Source: a virus
Length of the DNA: 37,103 nucleotides
Virus record (IMG/VR): IMGVR_UViG_3300025711_000019
Span: 1-37,103 of that record
Strand: one strand, 5' to 3'
Part shown: positions 28,915-36,253 of the stretch, in pieces
Numbering within the stretch: the stretch's first letter is position 1
How the letters are laid out: the number at the start of each line of letters is the position of its first letter
Translations under genes and position numbers: made by a program
The notes under the pieces: model-generated
What the model was told of the DNA's origin: nothing
Databases searched by the model: none
Seen by the model: the letters and a program-made list of their open reading frames with translations, nothing else

Positions 28915-28963
28915 GCCGCGACTCGCGGCGTGTTCTTGTCGCTCCCTCGCCAACGCGGCGAGG
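28915..28963 (-). promoter_or_regulatory. double hairpin in 130-bp leader
   Basis: GCCGCG (28915-28920) / CGCGGC (28924-28929) and CCTCGCC (28945-28951) / GGCGAGG (28957-28963), both perfect. They fill the gap between the AAA+ gene stop (29028) and the start at 28897. A T-run is absent, so processing or regulation is as likely as termination. Confidence 0.4.
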
Positions 28964-29027
28964 TCTCAAAGGGGCCCGCGACCGCAGGGAGCGGTGGGGA
29001 AGCGGCTAGAAGCTAGATCGGAGGTGG

Positions 29028-30560
29028 TTACAGGTCGAGCGTCCGGACCTGGGCGTCCGCTACGCTCTCGGGCGTGCTCGCGTGGCGCGCTCGGCCCTTC
29101 GCCCAGTCGCGCAGAGCGTCGAGGCGCTCGCGCGCAGTCTTCGCCAGCGGCGTGACGGTCGCTGCTGCGTTGACCAAGTCGTCCGTCGTGATCGGTCGGC
29201 GCCCGTCTTCGAACGCTGCGAACAGCGCGTCCGGTACGATCGCGGCGATCTCGGCGCCCGTGAACCCCTCGGTGACCCGCGCGACCTCTTCGACGTGGGC
29301 GCCCGGGTCGCGCCCGTACTGCCGGAGCGTGGTCGAGATGATCTGGCGCCGCTCCGCTGTCGTCGGCAGGTCGACCCAGAACAGCTCGTCGAAGCGGCCC
29401 TTGCGGAGGAGCTCCGGAGGCAAGCCGCGCACGTCGTTCGCGGTCGCGATAACGAACACCGAGCCTTCCCGCTCCTGCATCCAGGAGAGGAGCGTGCCGA
29501 GCGCGTCGGCAGCGACGCCGCCATCTCCGGCCGGCCCGCCCGCACCCGCGAGGGACTTTTCGATCTCGTCCGCCCACAGGATGCACGGGCTGACGGCCTC
29601 CGCCACGCGCAGCGCCTTGCGGATGTTGGCCTCCGAGTCGCCGACGTACTTGGAGCGCAGCGCGCCCATGTCGAGGCGGAGGAGCGGCATCTGCCACGCG
29701 CTCGCCACGGCCTTCGCGGTGAGGGACTTCCCGCACCCAGGCACCCCGACCAGCATCGCGCCTTTGGGTGCGGGCAGACCGAACGCCCGCGCTTCCGGGG
29801 TGAAGGCGGAGCGCCGCGCGGTGAGCCACGCCTTGAGGACGTCGAGTCCGCCGACGGCGTCCAACCCGCGCGGGTCCGGGTCGTGCCACGTGAGGACGCG
29901 CTCCCGGGCGATGACCCGCCGCTTCTCGCTCGCGACGAGCACGGGGTCGATCGTCTTCGTGGTGACGAGCGATCTCGCGTAGCAGTTGCTGATCTCCTCG
30001 GCCGTGAGGCCGATGGCGCTGTCGATCGCCTGGTCGCGGGTGCCCGGCGGCACGGCGCCGGCGCGCACGCTGTCGGAGAGCGCGTCGACCGTGTCGTCGA
30101 GGATGCGCGCGACGTCGCCGCGGTCGGGGAGCGGGTAGTCAATGACGGTCGCGCCGGAGAGCTCGGGCGGGACCTCGCCGCTCGGCGTGAGCACCACGAT
30201 GGTGCGGGCGTCCTTGGGGAGCGCGCTCTGCAGGTCGCGCGCGAGGTTCCGCAGCGAGCGCAGGATGATCGGGTCGAACCACTTGTGCAGGTCGCGCATC
30301 ACGTACACGCAGCGTTCGCCCTTGCGACCACGGATCCACTGGAGCGCGAGTCCCGGGTCCGCCGCGGGGTCCACCACCACGCCTTTTGCGTCGGTGACCC
30401 CACTGACACAGTCCCAGTAGCGTACGATGTACGATGCGGATCCGCACGCGTCGATCAGCGCGCGCTCGACGCGCACCTCTTCTCGAGACGAGATCCAGAG
30501 CAGGGTGTGACGCGCGCGCAGGAGCGCGCTGATGTCCGAGTTGACTTGGCTGGCGTTCAT
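29028..30560 (-). CDS. Ycf46-like AAA+ ATPase
   Basis: 510 aa; ATG 30560 with GGAG 9 nt upstream. The N-terminal ~220 residues (DISALLRARHTLLWISSREEVRVERAL, YIVRYWDCVSGV) match the Ycf46-type front part. The AAA module has Walker A GVPGCGKS (272-279), pore loop SKYVGDSE (~303-310), Walker B CILWADEIE (326-334), sensor 1 IATAND, arginine fingers around RKGRFDELF (386-394) and sensor 2 TGAEIAA (434-441). AAA proteins of this type remodel or unfold partners. In chloroplasts/cyanobacteria Ycf46 is linked to carbon metabolism; the phage target is unknown. Confidence 0.75.
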   Translation of the reverse strand: MNASQVNSDISALLRARHTLLWISSREEVRVERALIDACGSASYIVRYWDCVSGVTDAKGVVVDPAADPGLALQWIRGRKGERCVYVMRDLHKWFDPIILRSLRNLARDLQSALPKDARTIVVLTPSGEVPPELSGATVIDYPLPDRGDVARILDDTVDALSDSVRAGAVPPGTRDQAIDSAIGLTAEEISNCYARSLVTTKTIDPVLVASEKRRVIARERVLTWHDPDPRGLDAVGGLDVLKAWLTARRSAFTPEARAFGLPAPKGAMLVGVPGCGKSLTAKAVASAWQMPLLRLDMGALRSKYVGDSEANIRKALRVAEAVSPCILWADEIEKSLAGAGGPAGDGGVAADALGTLLSWMQEREGSVFVIATANDVRGLPPELLRKGRFDELFWVDLPTTAERRQIISTTLRQYGRDPGAHVEEVARVTEGFTGAEIAAIVPDALFAAFEDGRRPITTDDLVNAAATVTPLAKTARERLDALRDWAKGRARHASTPESVADAQVRTLDL

Positions 30561-30850
30561 GGTCCGTGTCTCCGTTCTTCGTCGCGGATATCCGCGAACA
30601 GCTTGCACAACTTGGCTTCGGTCCGTCGGTGGTCTAGCACCCGCGCTCGAACCTTGAGTTCGACGTGACGCCGAGCGAGTATCGCGCGGCGTCTCGGTCC
30701 GGTCTGATACATAGTGGTGTCTCTCGCGATCTCGGCGTTGACGGCCTCGCGCGAGATTATCACGATGACGAGATCATCGTCGCTGAGCCCGGCCGTTTCC
30801 GGGACGCTGCCAGGTTGGCTGGACCGGCGGAATTTCTCACTCGTCGTCAT
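30557..30850 (-). CDS. small charged protein coupled to AAA+ ATPase (97 aa)
   Basis: ATG 30850 with GAGGA 7 nt upstream; a longer start at 30886 would lie within the promoter -10. The stop overlaps the ATPase start (ATGA). Acidic start (SDDDLVIVIISREAVNAEIARDT), then a basic helical tail (RRRAILARRHVELKVRARVLDHRRTEAKL). A possible adaptor for the ATPase, by position only. Confidence 0.55.
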   Translation of the reverse strand: MTTSEKFRRSSQPGSVPETAGLSDDDLVIVIISREAVNAEIARDTTMYQTGPRRRAILARRHVELKVRARVLDHRRTEAKLCKLFADIRDEERRHGP

Positions 30851-30881
30851 CAGGGGATCCTCAGGCAGGTTTGTGGGTAGG

Positions 30882-30911
30882 AGCATGAGGCTTCATGTTG
30901 ACGTTGTCAAC
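30882..30911 (-). promoter_or_regulatory. palindromic promoter/operator (family site 6)
   Basis: On the plus strand GTTGAC-GTT-GTCAAC (30897-30911). On the minus strand TTGACA (30910-30905), 17 bp, CATGCT (30887-30882). It serves the small gene plus the AAA+ ATPase; here a normal ~25-nt leader with Shine-Dalgarno is present. Confidence 0.6.
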
Positions 30912-30948
30912 AGGAACCCGCACACCACTACCTCATTATTGCATGATG

Positions 30949-31407
30949 CTACTCCTCGACGTTCCAGTGAACGCCCTCGATCCCGAACAGCCGGCGGACG
31001 CTGTCGTCGCTCTCGCCGCGCTTCGGGTCGACGGCGTGCGCGTCCCGCATCCATTTGACGCACGGTTTGCAGATGCCGTAGCCGGTGTCTCGGTCGCGCC
31101 ACTGCCGGCCGCGCGTTCGTTCGTCACAGCAGCAACACCGCAGGACGCAAATGGGCTCGCTCATGTCGGGATGCGCGTGCCCGAGCCTCTCGGCGCCGGC
31201 TTCGGTGTCGACCACGACCGCGCCGAGAGCGACGTAGTCTTCGGGTACAGCACGAAAGCATTGCGCGCGGCGGTAGCCGACAGGCTTACCGTCGGCACCT
31301 TGCTCGGTGTGCCATGGTCCGTCGGTGTCGAGCCAAAACATGGTGAACGGCGCACGCCCCGCTTCGTCGCGCGGCCCCGTGATCGCGATGTACACCTTGC
31401 GCTTCAT
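30949..31407 (-). CDS. zinc-binding hypothetical protein (152 aa)
   Basis: ATG 31407 overlaps the upstream stop. N-terminal strands (RKVYIAITGPRDEAGRAPFTMFWLDTDG), then an AVVVDTEAGAERL region. CVLRCCCCDERTRG and GICKPCVKWMRDA form a Cys-rich zinc site (residues ~88-120). The N-terminal half resembles a small alpha/beta domain. No family recognised. It is the last gene of the right-hand small-gene block before site 6. Confidence 0.55.
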   Translation of the reverse strand: MKRKVYIAITGPRDEAGRAPFTMFWLDTDGPWHTEQGADGKPVGYRRAQCFRAVPEDYVALGAVVVDTEAGAERLGHAHPDMSEPICVLRCCCCDERTRGRQWRDRDTGYGICKPCVKWMRDAHAVDPKRGESDDSVRRLFGIEGVHWNVEE

Positions 31408-31568
31408 GGCTGCGCGTCGAGTCCGCGCCGCGCGGCCTCAGCCTCAGCGAGCGCGACGTACTCGTCGCGGTTAGCGCTCCGCTCTTTCTCGAGCACACCG
31501 ATGACTTGTGCGTCGGTGCAGTTGCGCAGGTACGCGTTGAACTCCCTGACATCGCTTGCAGTAAGCAT
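31404..31568 (-). CDS. 54-aa helical protein
   Basis: ATG 31568 with AGGAG 6 nt upstream; the stop overlaps the next ATG (ATGA). Charged helix: MLTASDVREFNAYLRNC, then VIGVLEKERSANRDEYVALA and EAEAARRGL. This short reading frame is easily missed but is framed by a good ribosome site and a coupled neighbour. Function unknown. Confidence 0.6.
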   Translation of the reverse strand: MLTASDVREFNAYLRNCTDAQVIGVLEKERSANRDEYVALAEAEAARRGLDAQP

Positions 31569-31571
31569 CGG

Positions 31572-32093
31572 CTACTCCTCGTCTACTGTGAGGTTACGCG
31601 CGCCGATCTCGCGCAGAGATTCGACGTGCTTGTCAGCTGCTTCTTTGCTCTCGAACACGCCCTCCAAGCCTTCATCGCTCCGCACTTCGTACCGTACCGG
31701 GAACGTTGGGATGGTGCTCGCGTCGATCTTCGCGAGCCAGACGTCTCCGAGGATCTGGCTGTGCTGGGCGAGCACGAGCGCTCGGCCGTCGTCCCACACG
31801 ATGCACTTGATGTTGATGGTGTCTCGGTCGATGTGGATCGTGTTGGCGCGGATCGCTGCGACGGCTTGCGCGGTCAACGTGATGTCTAGGTTGACGTTGC
31901 GAGTCTTGCCGTCGAGCCGCATGTATGACGACAAGACCATCGGCGCTGGCTGGTCGTGCGCCGCGTACTTCGGTCGATCCCACGAGACGACCGTCTTGGA
32001 CTTGTACTTGTGGAGGTCGCAAACCACGGTTTCGCTCGCGACGATGTCTCGCCAGTTTTTCCAGTTGGTGACAGGTTCTCTTGCTGCCATCAT
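31572..32093 (-). CDS. hypothetical protein (173 aa)
   Basis: ATG 32093 with AGGAG 7 nt upstream. The longer frame to 32318 would cross the leader hairpin and is rejected. Beta-rich: ETVVCDLHKYKSKTVVSWDRP, NVNLDITLTAQAVAAIRANT, NIKCIVWDDGRALVLAQH. The C-terminus PVRYEVRSDEGLEGVFESKEAADKHVESL resembles a small mixed domain. No family recognised. Confidence 0.5.
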   Translation of the reverse strand: MMAAREPVTNWKNWRDIVASETVVCDLHKYKSKTVVSWDRPKYAAHDQPAPMVLSSYMRLDGKTRNVNLDITLTAQAVAAIRANTIHIDRDTINIKCIVWDDGRALVLAQHSQILGDVWLAKIDASTIPTFPVRYEVRSDEGLEGVFESKEAADKHVESLREIGARNLTVDEE

Positions 32094-32123
32094 GGTTCCG
32101 CTCCTAGTCATGGTGTCCAGCGG

Positions 32124-32146
32124 CGCGCGAGTGGTGCGCTCGCGCG
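32124..32146 (-). promoter_or_regulatory. stem-loop in leader of 32093 gene
   Basis: CGCGCGAG (32124-32131) and CTCGCGCG (32139-32146) pair perfectly (8 bp) around 7 nt, placed 31 nt upstream of the start. Same position type as the duplicated leader elements further right. Confidence 0.45.
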
Positions 32147-32167
32147 GCCGACGGGCATCACGAGCCC

Positions 32168-32467
32168 TCACGTGCGGTAGAACCGGGCGCCCGGCGCGAA
32201 CGCGACGAACGCGTTGACCATGGCGACGTGGCGAGTCACGGGGTCCCAACTCCACCCGGGCGCGTAGCTCATCCAGCATGCCCAGCACCAACACGCGCCG
32301 TCGGCGTCGTGCTCCCACACCCGCTCGTCGCGGAGGTAGCGCTCATAGACCGCGACTGCGGCGTCGACGTTGCCGGCTACCGCGAGCGCGCGGTCGGTAA
32401 CGGTGGTCGGCGTCTGCACGAGCGTGAACTCGTCGTCGTGCGAGATGAGCGCGAGGTTGCTGGACAC
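32168..32467 (-). CDS. hypothetical protein with Trp-Cys segment (99 aa)
   Basis: GTG 32467, one base after the upstream stop (TGA-C-GTG). Acidic N-terminus (SSNLALISHDDEFTLVQTP), helix (VDAAVAVYERYLRDERVWEH), an unusual DGACWCWACWMSYAPGWSW stretch with three Cys and five Trp (a possible metal or membrane-interface motif), then HVAMVNAFVAFAPGARF. Function unknown. Confidence 0.5.
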   Translation of the reverse strand: MSSNLALISHDDEFTLVQTPTTVTDRALAVAGNVDAAVAVYERYLRDERVWEHDADGACWCWACWMSYAPGWSWDPVTRHVAMVNAFVAFAPGARFYRT

Positions 32468-32468
32468 G

Positions 32469-32891
32469 TCAGTCCTCGCTCACGATCCAGCGCTGCGCCG
32501 GCTCGTCCCACGATACGTGCCGCGTGAACGCGTGGTGCATGGTCTCTTGGAGCAGATCCTTGACCTCGTTGCGGTCGCGCCCAGAGATCCGGATGGTCAC
32601 GCCGTCGAACGCGGGCCGAACAGTCACGTCGTGGTCCGTCCAGCCGTCGTAGTAGCCGACGTCGTTCATATGGTGGTAACCGACGTTGAAGCGGATCGCG
32701 TCCGGCGTGATCTCGATATCTTCGAGACCTCGCGGACCGCGATCGATGCCGCTCCCGTTCGGGATGAGCTCCACGAGCCGCGTGAGGCGCAGACGCCAGC
32801 GCGTCACCCACTCACCGTTACCTCTGTCGAGGCTGTTCGTGTGAGCCGTCTTGCAGCTCACGAACGCCGCTGCCATGGTCTCTGCCTTCAT
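32469..32891 (-). CDS. hypothetical protein (140 aa)
   Basis: ATG 32891 is preferred because GGAG lies 9 nt upstream (ATG 32897 would give only 3). The same GGAG/ATG context occurs at 34511, within a shared leader. Alpha/beta sequence: TMAAAFVSCKTAHTNSLDRG, RWRLRLTRLVELIPNGSG, DAIRFNVGYHHMNDVGY, DVTVRPAFDGVTIRISGRD, then helix NEVKDLLQETMHHAFTRHV. No recognised family. Confidence 0.55.
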   Translation of the reverse strand: MKAETMAAAFVSCKTAHTNSLDRGNGEWVTRWRLRLTRLVELIPNGSGIDRGPRGLEDIEITPDAIRFNVGYHHMNDVGYYDGWTDHDVTVRPAFDGVTIRISGRDRNEVKDLLQETMHHAFTRHVSWDEPAQRWIVSED

Positions 32892-32988
32892 GTTCATCCG
32901 CTCCAATCTGGTTATGGTGTGTTGTTCGCGCGGTCTGGCGAGCCATCCGAGGTAGCGCACTTCGGATGGCTCGACGGGTCACGCGACC
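32892..32988 (-). repeat. duplicated leader element, copy 1
   Basis: Matches copy 2 (34512-34609) over ~100 bp. Perfect 12-bp stem CGAGCCATCCGA (32939-32950) / TCGGATGGCTCG (32962-32973) with an 11-nt loop. Outside it, conserved GTTCGCG and GGTCACGCGACC allow further pairing. It includes the Shine-Dalgarno and start context of the 32891 gene and begins 3 nt from the upstream stop. Confidence 0.7.
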
Positions 32989-32990
32989 CT

Positions 32991-33221
32991 CTATCTGTTG
33001 ACGTCTCGGTCTTCGTCGAGGTCGAGCGGACCGGGATCGCTAGGCCACGTGTGGCGTGCTCCGCATTCGTACAAGTCGGTGGCACCGCGCTTGACGTCGC
33101 GCGCCGACAATACGCGGCGCTCGCTGCCGTCGAGGTTGAGCTCGAACCGGATGAGCGCTGGCGCAAGCACGTAGCGCGCCGGGCACCCGCACCGAGGACA
33201 ACACGGCCTATCGTCACGCAT
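32991..33221 (-). CDS. small zinc-ribbon protein (76 aa)
   Basis: ATG 33221 overlaps the upstream gene by 8 nt. CCPRCGCPARYV near the N-terminus (C7, C8, C11, C13) and a distal YECGARH give a zinc-ribbon-like site. A beta-strand IRFELNLDGSERRVL lies between. It ends in a Pro/Asp-rich tail. Likely nucleic-acid or protein binding; no family named. Confidence 0.55.
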   Translation of the reverse strand: MRDDRPCCPRCGCPARYVLAPALIRFELNLDGSERRVLSARDVKRGATDLYECGARHTWPSDPGPLDLDEDRDVNR

Positions 33222-33558
33222 GCCAGGACTCCGGTTCGTCGCCGTTCGCGGCGAACAGCACGCAGTCCGTGCACGCGTCGACCTCGTGCATGATCTCGCC
33301 ACCCTTGCCGCTCTCGTCGCCTCCACTGATCCAGTGCCACGCGTGGCGATACCCGCCCAACGTGGTTCCGCAGATGCCGCACGGGCGCCACGAGAACGAG
33401 CCCTCGCTGTCGACCTTGCCCGCGCGCCATGCGCGCTCGTGCTCGGCAGGTGACATGTCGTGCTGCTCGGCGCAGCGCTCGCACCCGGGGCACTCTCCCG
33501 TCGACACGCCGCGCTTACCGCTGGTACCGCGCTCGAACGCCGCGACGAAAGCGCTCAC
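33214..33558 (-). CDS. Cys-rich conserved-type phage protein (114 aa)
   Basis: GTG 33558 overlaps the upstream stop (GTGA). Three Cys groups: CPGCERC, PCGICG and ACTDCVLFAANGDE, with HAWHWISGG between. This combination recurs in unnamed proteins of actinobacterial and other phages. Zinc binding is very likely; the function is unknown. Confidence 0.6.
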   Translation of the reverse strand: MSAFVAAFERGTSGKRGVSTGECPGCERCAEQHDMSPAEHERAWRAGKVDSEGSFSWRPCGICGTTLGGYRHAWHWISGGDESGKGGEIMHEVDACTDCVLFAANGDEPESWHA

Positions 33559-34511
33559 AGCACGCTCACTTTCATGGTGTGGTCCAAGATCAGGGACTGC
33601 TCGCCATACGCGTGCGACGCCTCGGTCAGGCGGTCGAGCGCCGCGTCTGCGACCTCGCCGCGACTCTTACGGTCCCAGAAGCCTGCACCATGATGGTTCC
33701 TGGTGAGCCAGAAGTCATGCCCACCCTGCTCCATGTCAAGCGTCGAGGCGCGGAGGTCCGCCGCGTGCGTCGCGTAGAACTCGCGCGCTTCGCTGGTCAG
33801 CTGTTCGTGCGCTTCGCTGGTGAGCTTTGATTCGTCGTGCTTGCCGCTAGAGTTCACCATCTCTGCTTCGCACGTGCATGTGTCGGGATCGTACGCGTCG
33901 TCGTTGACGGCTGGCTTGTGGCACGGGCAGTCGTCGTCGTGCTTGTAGGTCATGACGCCACACCACAGCGCGCACGAGATGTAACCTCTCGTGAACTCGT
34001 CACGCTCGTTGGTCGACAGCTTGACTCCGCGCTCTGGCCACGCGGCGAACTCGCTCGCGGTCCACTCTTGTGGGTAGCCGTCGAAGTTGGCGAATCCGTA
34101 GACTCCGCCGATCGCTTCGTGCGCGCTGGCCAGCTCTCGCGGATCGTCGCTGCACAGCATGTCGGTGAGTTCGCTGACAGTTATTCCTTCACTGTCGGCG
34201 ATGCTGTTGAGGTGTTTCGCGTACCACGGCTTGTATGTGTGCACAGGGTGCGGCAGCTCGGACTCGCGGGCCGGATTCATGTCGACGACGTGCACGGTGC
34301 TGGTCCCGTCGTCGTTCTCGACCGTGACGCGCCAGCACCGTTCGAGCGGGAAACGGTAGACCTCCGCCGCGGTCGCTTCGACGTCGTCTTCGTCGACGTC
34401 GTCGTAAGTCTGCGCGATCGTGAGCTCGGGCGGGTACACGCCCGTCGTGTCGCGGCGCAGCACGCTGTAGTCGGTCGCGTAAACTAGCTCCCAAACGGGC
34501 TGTGTCGACAT
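33555..34511 (-). CDS. GHDFWLTRNHHGAGFWDR-type phage protein (318 aa)
   Basis: ATG 34511 is preferred (GGAG 9 nt upstream; ATG 34517 would be only 3). The N-terminal half is acidic and unrecognised, with a Pro/Tyr-rich segment (PHPVHTYKPWYAKHL). The middle has DEFTRGYISCALWCG and a Cys/His cluster (CPCHKP, CTCEAEM). The C-terminal GGHDFWLTRNHHGAGFWDR followed by an Ala/Glu helix is a hallmark of a widespread phage protein family, which often reads as GYxxxALW at one end and this motif at the other. No biochemical function is established to my knowledge. Confidence 0.65.
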   Translation of the reverse strand: MSTQPVWELVYATDYSVLRRDTTGVYPPELTIAQTYDDVDEDDVEATAAEVYRFPLERCWRVTVENDDGTSTVHVVDMNPARESELPHPVHTYKPWYAKHLNSIADSEGITVSELTDMLCSDDPRELASAHEAIGGVYGFANFDGYPQEWTASEFAAWPERGVKLSTNERDEFTRGYISCALWCGVMTYKHDDDCPCHKPAVNDDAYDPDTCTCEAEMVNSSGKHDESKLTSEAHEQLTSEAREFYATHAADLRASTLDMEQGGHDFWLTRNHHGAGFWDRKSRGEVADAALDRLTEASHAYGEQSLILDHTMKVSVL

Positions 34512-34609
34512 TTTCATCAACTCCATTCTGATCATGTTGTGTTGTTCGCGTGGTCTGGCGAGCCGTCCGATGCATCATGCCATCGGGTGGCTCGACGGGT
34601 CACGCGACC
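34512..34609 (-). repeat. duplicated leader element, copy 2
   Basis: Matches copy 1. The stem is CGAGCCGTCCGATG (34559-34572) / CATCGGGTGGCTCG (34581-34594) with an 8-nt loop. Two positions are G-T/T-G wobbles on the plus strand (mismatches on the minus-strand RNA). Flanks GTTCGCG and GGTCACGCGACC are kept, as is the GGAG-N9-ATG start context of the 34511 gene. Confidence 0.7.
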
Positions 34610-34623
34610 ATCGGTGTTGTCCG

Positions 34624-34860
34624 TTACTCAAGATTGTTGGCGATGGCGCGGCGCAACTCACTAGCTGAGATGTTGTCCGAGTTGCCGCTGATCGCGTGGT
34701 TCGTGGCGCGATCCATGATCTCGTCGCCCGTGGGTGACATTCGCCACCCTCGGATATGCTCATCGCGGTACGCAAGCGTCCGGCCATCGAAGTGCACGGT
34801 CGCAGAAAGATCGTCGTGTGTCAGACGTGAGCGTCTGTCATCAGGGATCTTGGACTTCAT
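34624..34860 (-). CDS. small hypothetical protein (78 aa)
   Basis: ATG 34860 overlaps the upstream stop (ATGA). Basic start (MKSKIPDDRRSRLTHDD), strand-rich SATVHFDGRTLAYRDEHIRGW, then helix SDNISASELRRAIANNLE. Lower GC than its neighbours. Unknown family. Confidence 0.5.
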   Translation of the reverse strand: MKSKIPDDRRSRLTHDDLSATVHFDGRTLAYRDEHIRGWRMSPTGDEIMDRATNHAISGNSDNISASELRRAIANNLE

Positions 34861-34961
34861 CGCCCACCGCACTGGGCGAGCAACGAGAAGACCAGCGCGC
34901 CGAACGCGGCGAGCATGCCTCGGGTGGCGATCCACTCGGCGGACTTGGACAGGGTGTTCAT
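34857..34961 (-). CDS. 34-aa membrane micro-protein
   Basis: ATG 34961 with AAGGAG 9 nt upstream. MNTLSKSAEWIATRG then one hydrophobic stretch (MLAAFGALVFSLLAQ) predicts a single TM helix. It precedes the 34860 gene by ATGA. It forms a pair with the similar 31-aa protein at 34997-35092. Confidence 0.5.
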   Translation of the reverse strand: MNTLSKSAEWIATRGMLAAFGALVFSLLAQCGGR

Positions 34962-34996
34962 GAGGGTGATCTCCTTCTGGGTTGATGGTCGAGGCG

Positions 34997-35092
34997 TCAG
35001 CGCCGGCGACGAACGCCGACGACGAGGAGCAAGAGGATCGCGATCCCGACGCACATCAGGATGGTCGGGGAAGCGTGCACGGTGATCGTCAT
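34997..35092 (-). CDS. 31-aa membrane micro-protein
   Basis: ATG 35092 overlaps the upstream stop (ATGA). Short ORF: MTITVHASPTILMCVGIAIL, then a further Leu/Val run and an Arg-rich end (VRRRR). One TM helix with a positive C-terminus is predicted, giving C-in topology, opposite to many signal anchors. Probably a real micro-protein because of the coupled start. Confidence 0.5.
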   Translation of the reverse strand: MTITVHASPTILMCVGIAILLLLVVGVRRRR

Positions 35093-35235
35093 GGCTTGAC
35101 TTTCCAAGGTTGCTGAGTGACGGGGTCTCCAACGCGGTACGCGACGTGCTCCGTCACGAATGGCCCGATCCACGGTCGGTCACTACCGACACGGTAAAAC
35201 CAACCGTGGCGCGTGCGCTCTACTAGACGCTTCAT
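35089..35235 (-). CDS. 48-aa hypothetical protein
   Basis: The start shares TGATG with the upstream stop, and its own stop shares ATGA with the next gene. Basic, Trp-rich: KRLVERTRHGWFYRVGSDRPW, FVTEHVAYRVGDPVTQQPWK. Reads like a small beta fold. No family. Confidence 0.5.
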   Translation of the reverse strand: MKRLVERTRHGWFYRVGSDRPWIGPFVTEHVAYRVGDPVTQQPWKVKP

Positions 35236-35516
35236 CAGAAGCCTCGGTAGGTGAGCTCGCGTTCGACGTACCAGGCGGGGAGGGTGGTCCACTCACCGTT
35301 CTGGAACGGGTCGTTAGCGGCGAGCCCAGCCGCGATCGCGGCGGTCGGGCCAGCCACGTCTTCGACCTGGTAGGGCCGGACCACCGCGGGACCCACGTAG
35401 TCCCAGGTGAGGACCACGTAGTCCGCGCCGTGGCGCCGCGCCTCCGCGGCGACGGCGGTCGCGCACTCCGCGATCGAGTGAGTGCAGGTGAGCTCGTTGT
35501 TTTCGTCGAGGTGCAT
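35235..35516 (-). CDS. hypothetical protein (93 aa)
   Basis: ATG 35516 with AAGGAGG 7 nt upstream. Acidic N-terminus, then CTHSIAECATAVAAEARRHGADYVVLTWDYVGPAV and YQVEDVAGPTAAIAAGL; mixed alpha/beta. No known family. Part of the coupled small-gene string running left to 34857. Confidence 0.5.
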   Translation of the reverse strand: MHLDENNELTCTHSIAECATAVAAEARRHGADYVVLTWDYVGPAVVRPYQVEDVAGPTAAIAAGLAANDPFQNGEWTTLPAWYVERELTYRGF

Positions 35517-35518
35517 GG

Positions 35519-35713
35519 CTAATCCTCCTTGCAACATGGGTCGTTAGCGTCGATCTGGTAGCCGCATTCACGACACTCGCGCTGTTTGATCCAACGCTGC
35601 TCTGATTTGTCCCAACGTGAGCGTGAGTTGCGGCATCCGTGCTCGTGGCACACTGCATCATTGATGGTTGCTAAGGTGCAGCTGTCACACCGCATGCGGT
35701 TGTCATTCAGCAT
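35519..35713 (-). CDS. small zinc-ribbon protein, conserved-type (64 aa)
   Basis: ATG 35713 with AGGAG 8 nt upstream. CDSCTLATINDAVCHEHGC and, after a basic linker, CRECGYQIDANDPCC give two Cys pairs on each side, a double zinc ribbon. Proteins opening with a CDSC-like segment and VCHEHGC are common in phage and metagenomic sequences but functionally unnamed. It is the first ORF downstream of the promoter at 36254. Confidence 0.6.
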   Translation of the reverse strand: MLNDNRMRCDSCTLATINDAVCHEHGCRNSRSRWDKSEQRWIKQRECRECGYQIDANDPCCKED

Positions 35714-36253
35714 GAGTTAATCTCCTAGCTAGCGTTAACGGTGCGTGCGCTGTAGCGAGCGCAACGGATGGTCCGAGCTTTGACCTCTCGCGAGGCTTCG
35801 CCCATCTCTGTCCCCGGTTAGCCTGTGTGACCTCGCGTGCACGCTTGGCCTCGCGGCTCCTCGCCGCACGCGCGTCTTTGGTCTGGTCGTCGCCTCAGGT
35901 TACGGGTTATCCGTTGCGTTCGCTGCAGAGCACGACGGTTGCTAGTCATCGTGGTCTGAGTCTTTCTGGAGCGAGCCCCGACGGTTCGCGGCGGTCGGGG
36001 CTGCGGTCCTCACGTTCGCTGACCTCGCACACCCCGCCGCGCCGCTGGGTTAACCAGGGTCGCGCCTCTCGGCCGGGGACGGAGGCGCATGGTGCGCTCC
36101 GCCGCAGGCGGGTCGTGCTCGAGTCACGTGGTCTTCAGTTGTCAGGGAGCGGGTTGCTTGGTGCGCCGGCCTGGCGTTCAACCCAGGCTCGACCGGGCGG
36201 TTCCGGCTGCGGCGCGGCGAGTCAGTGGTCGCCGCTCTCGTCTGCTGAGTCAG
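35714..36253 (-). other. ~540-bp untranslated leader / candidate structured RNA
   Basis: No convincing gene on either strand. On the minus strand it lies between a predicted promoter (36254-36283) and the first start at 35713. It contains AGCCCCGAC (35974-35982) / GTCGGGGCT (35994-36002), a perfect 9-bp stem with an 11-nt loop, and other GC-rich inverted repeats (GCCTGG / CCAGGC at about 36168-36187). No tRNA is recognisable. Possible roles: long 5' leader, small RNA, or non-coding phage region. Confidence 0.45.

Noticed and set aside
32991-33003. GTTGACGTC at 32997-33005 as a ninth palindrome
   Set aside because: The second half-site is absent and it overlaps the end of a coding sequence.
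36160-36200. Hairpin GCCTGG...CCAGGC with GTTCAA loop resembling a T-arm
   Set aside because: The loop is 8 nt, and no acceptor or anticodon stem can be drawn around it.
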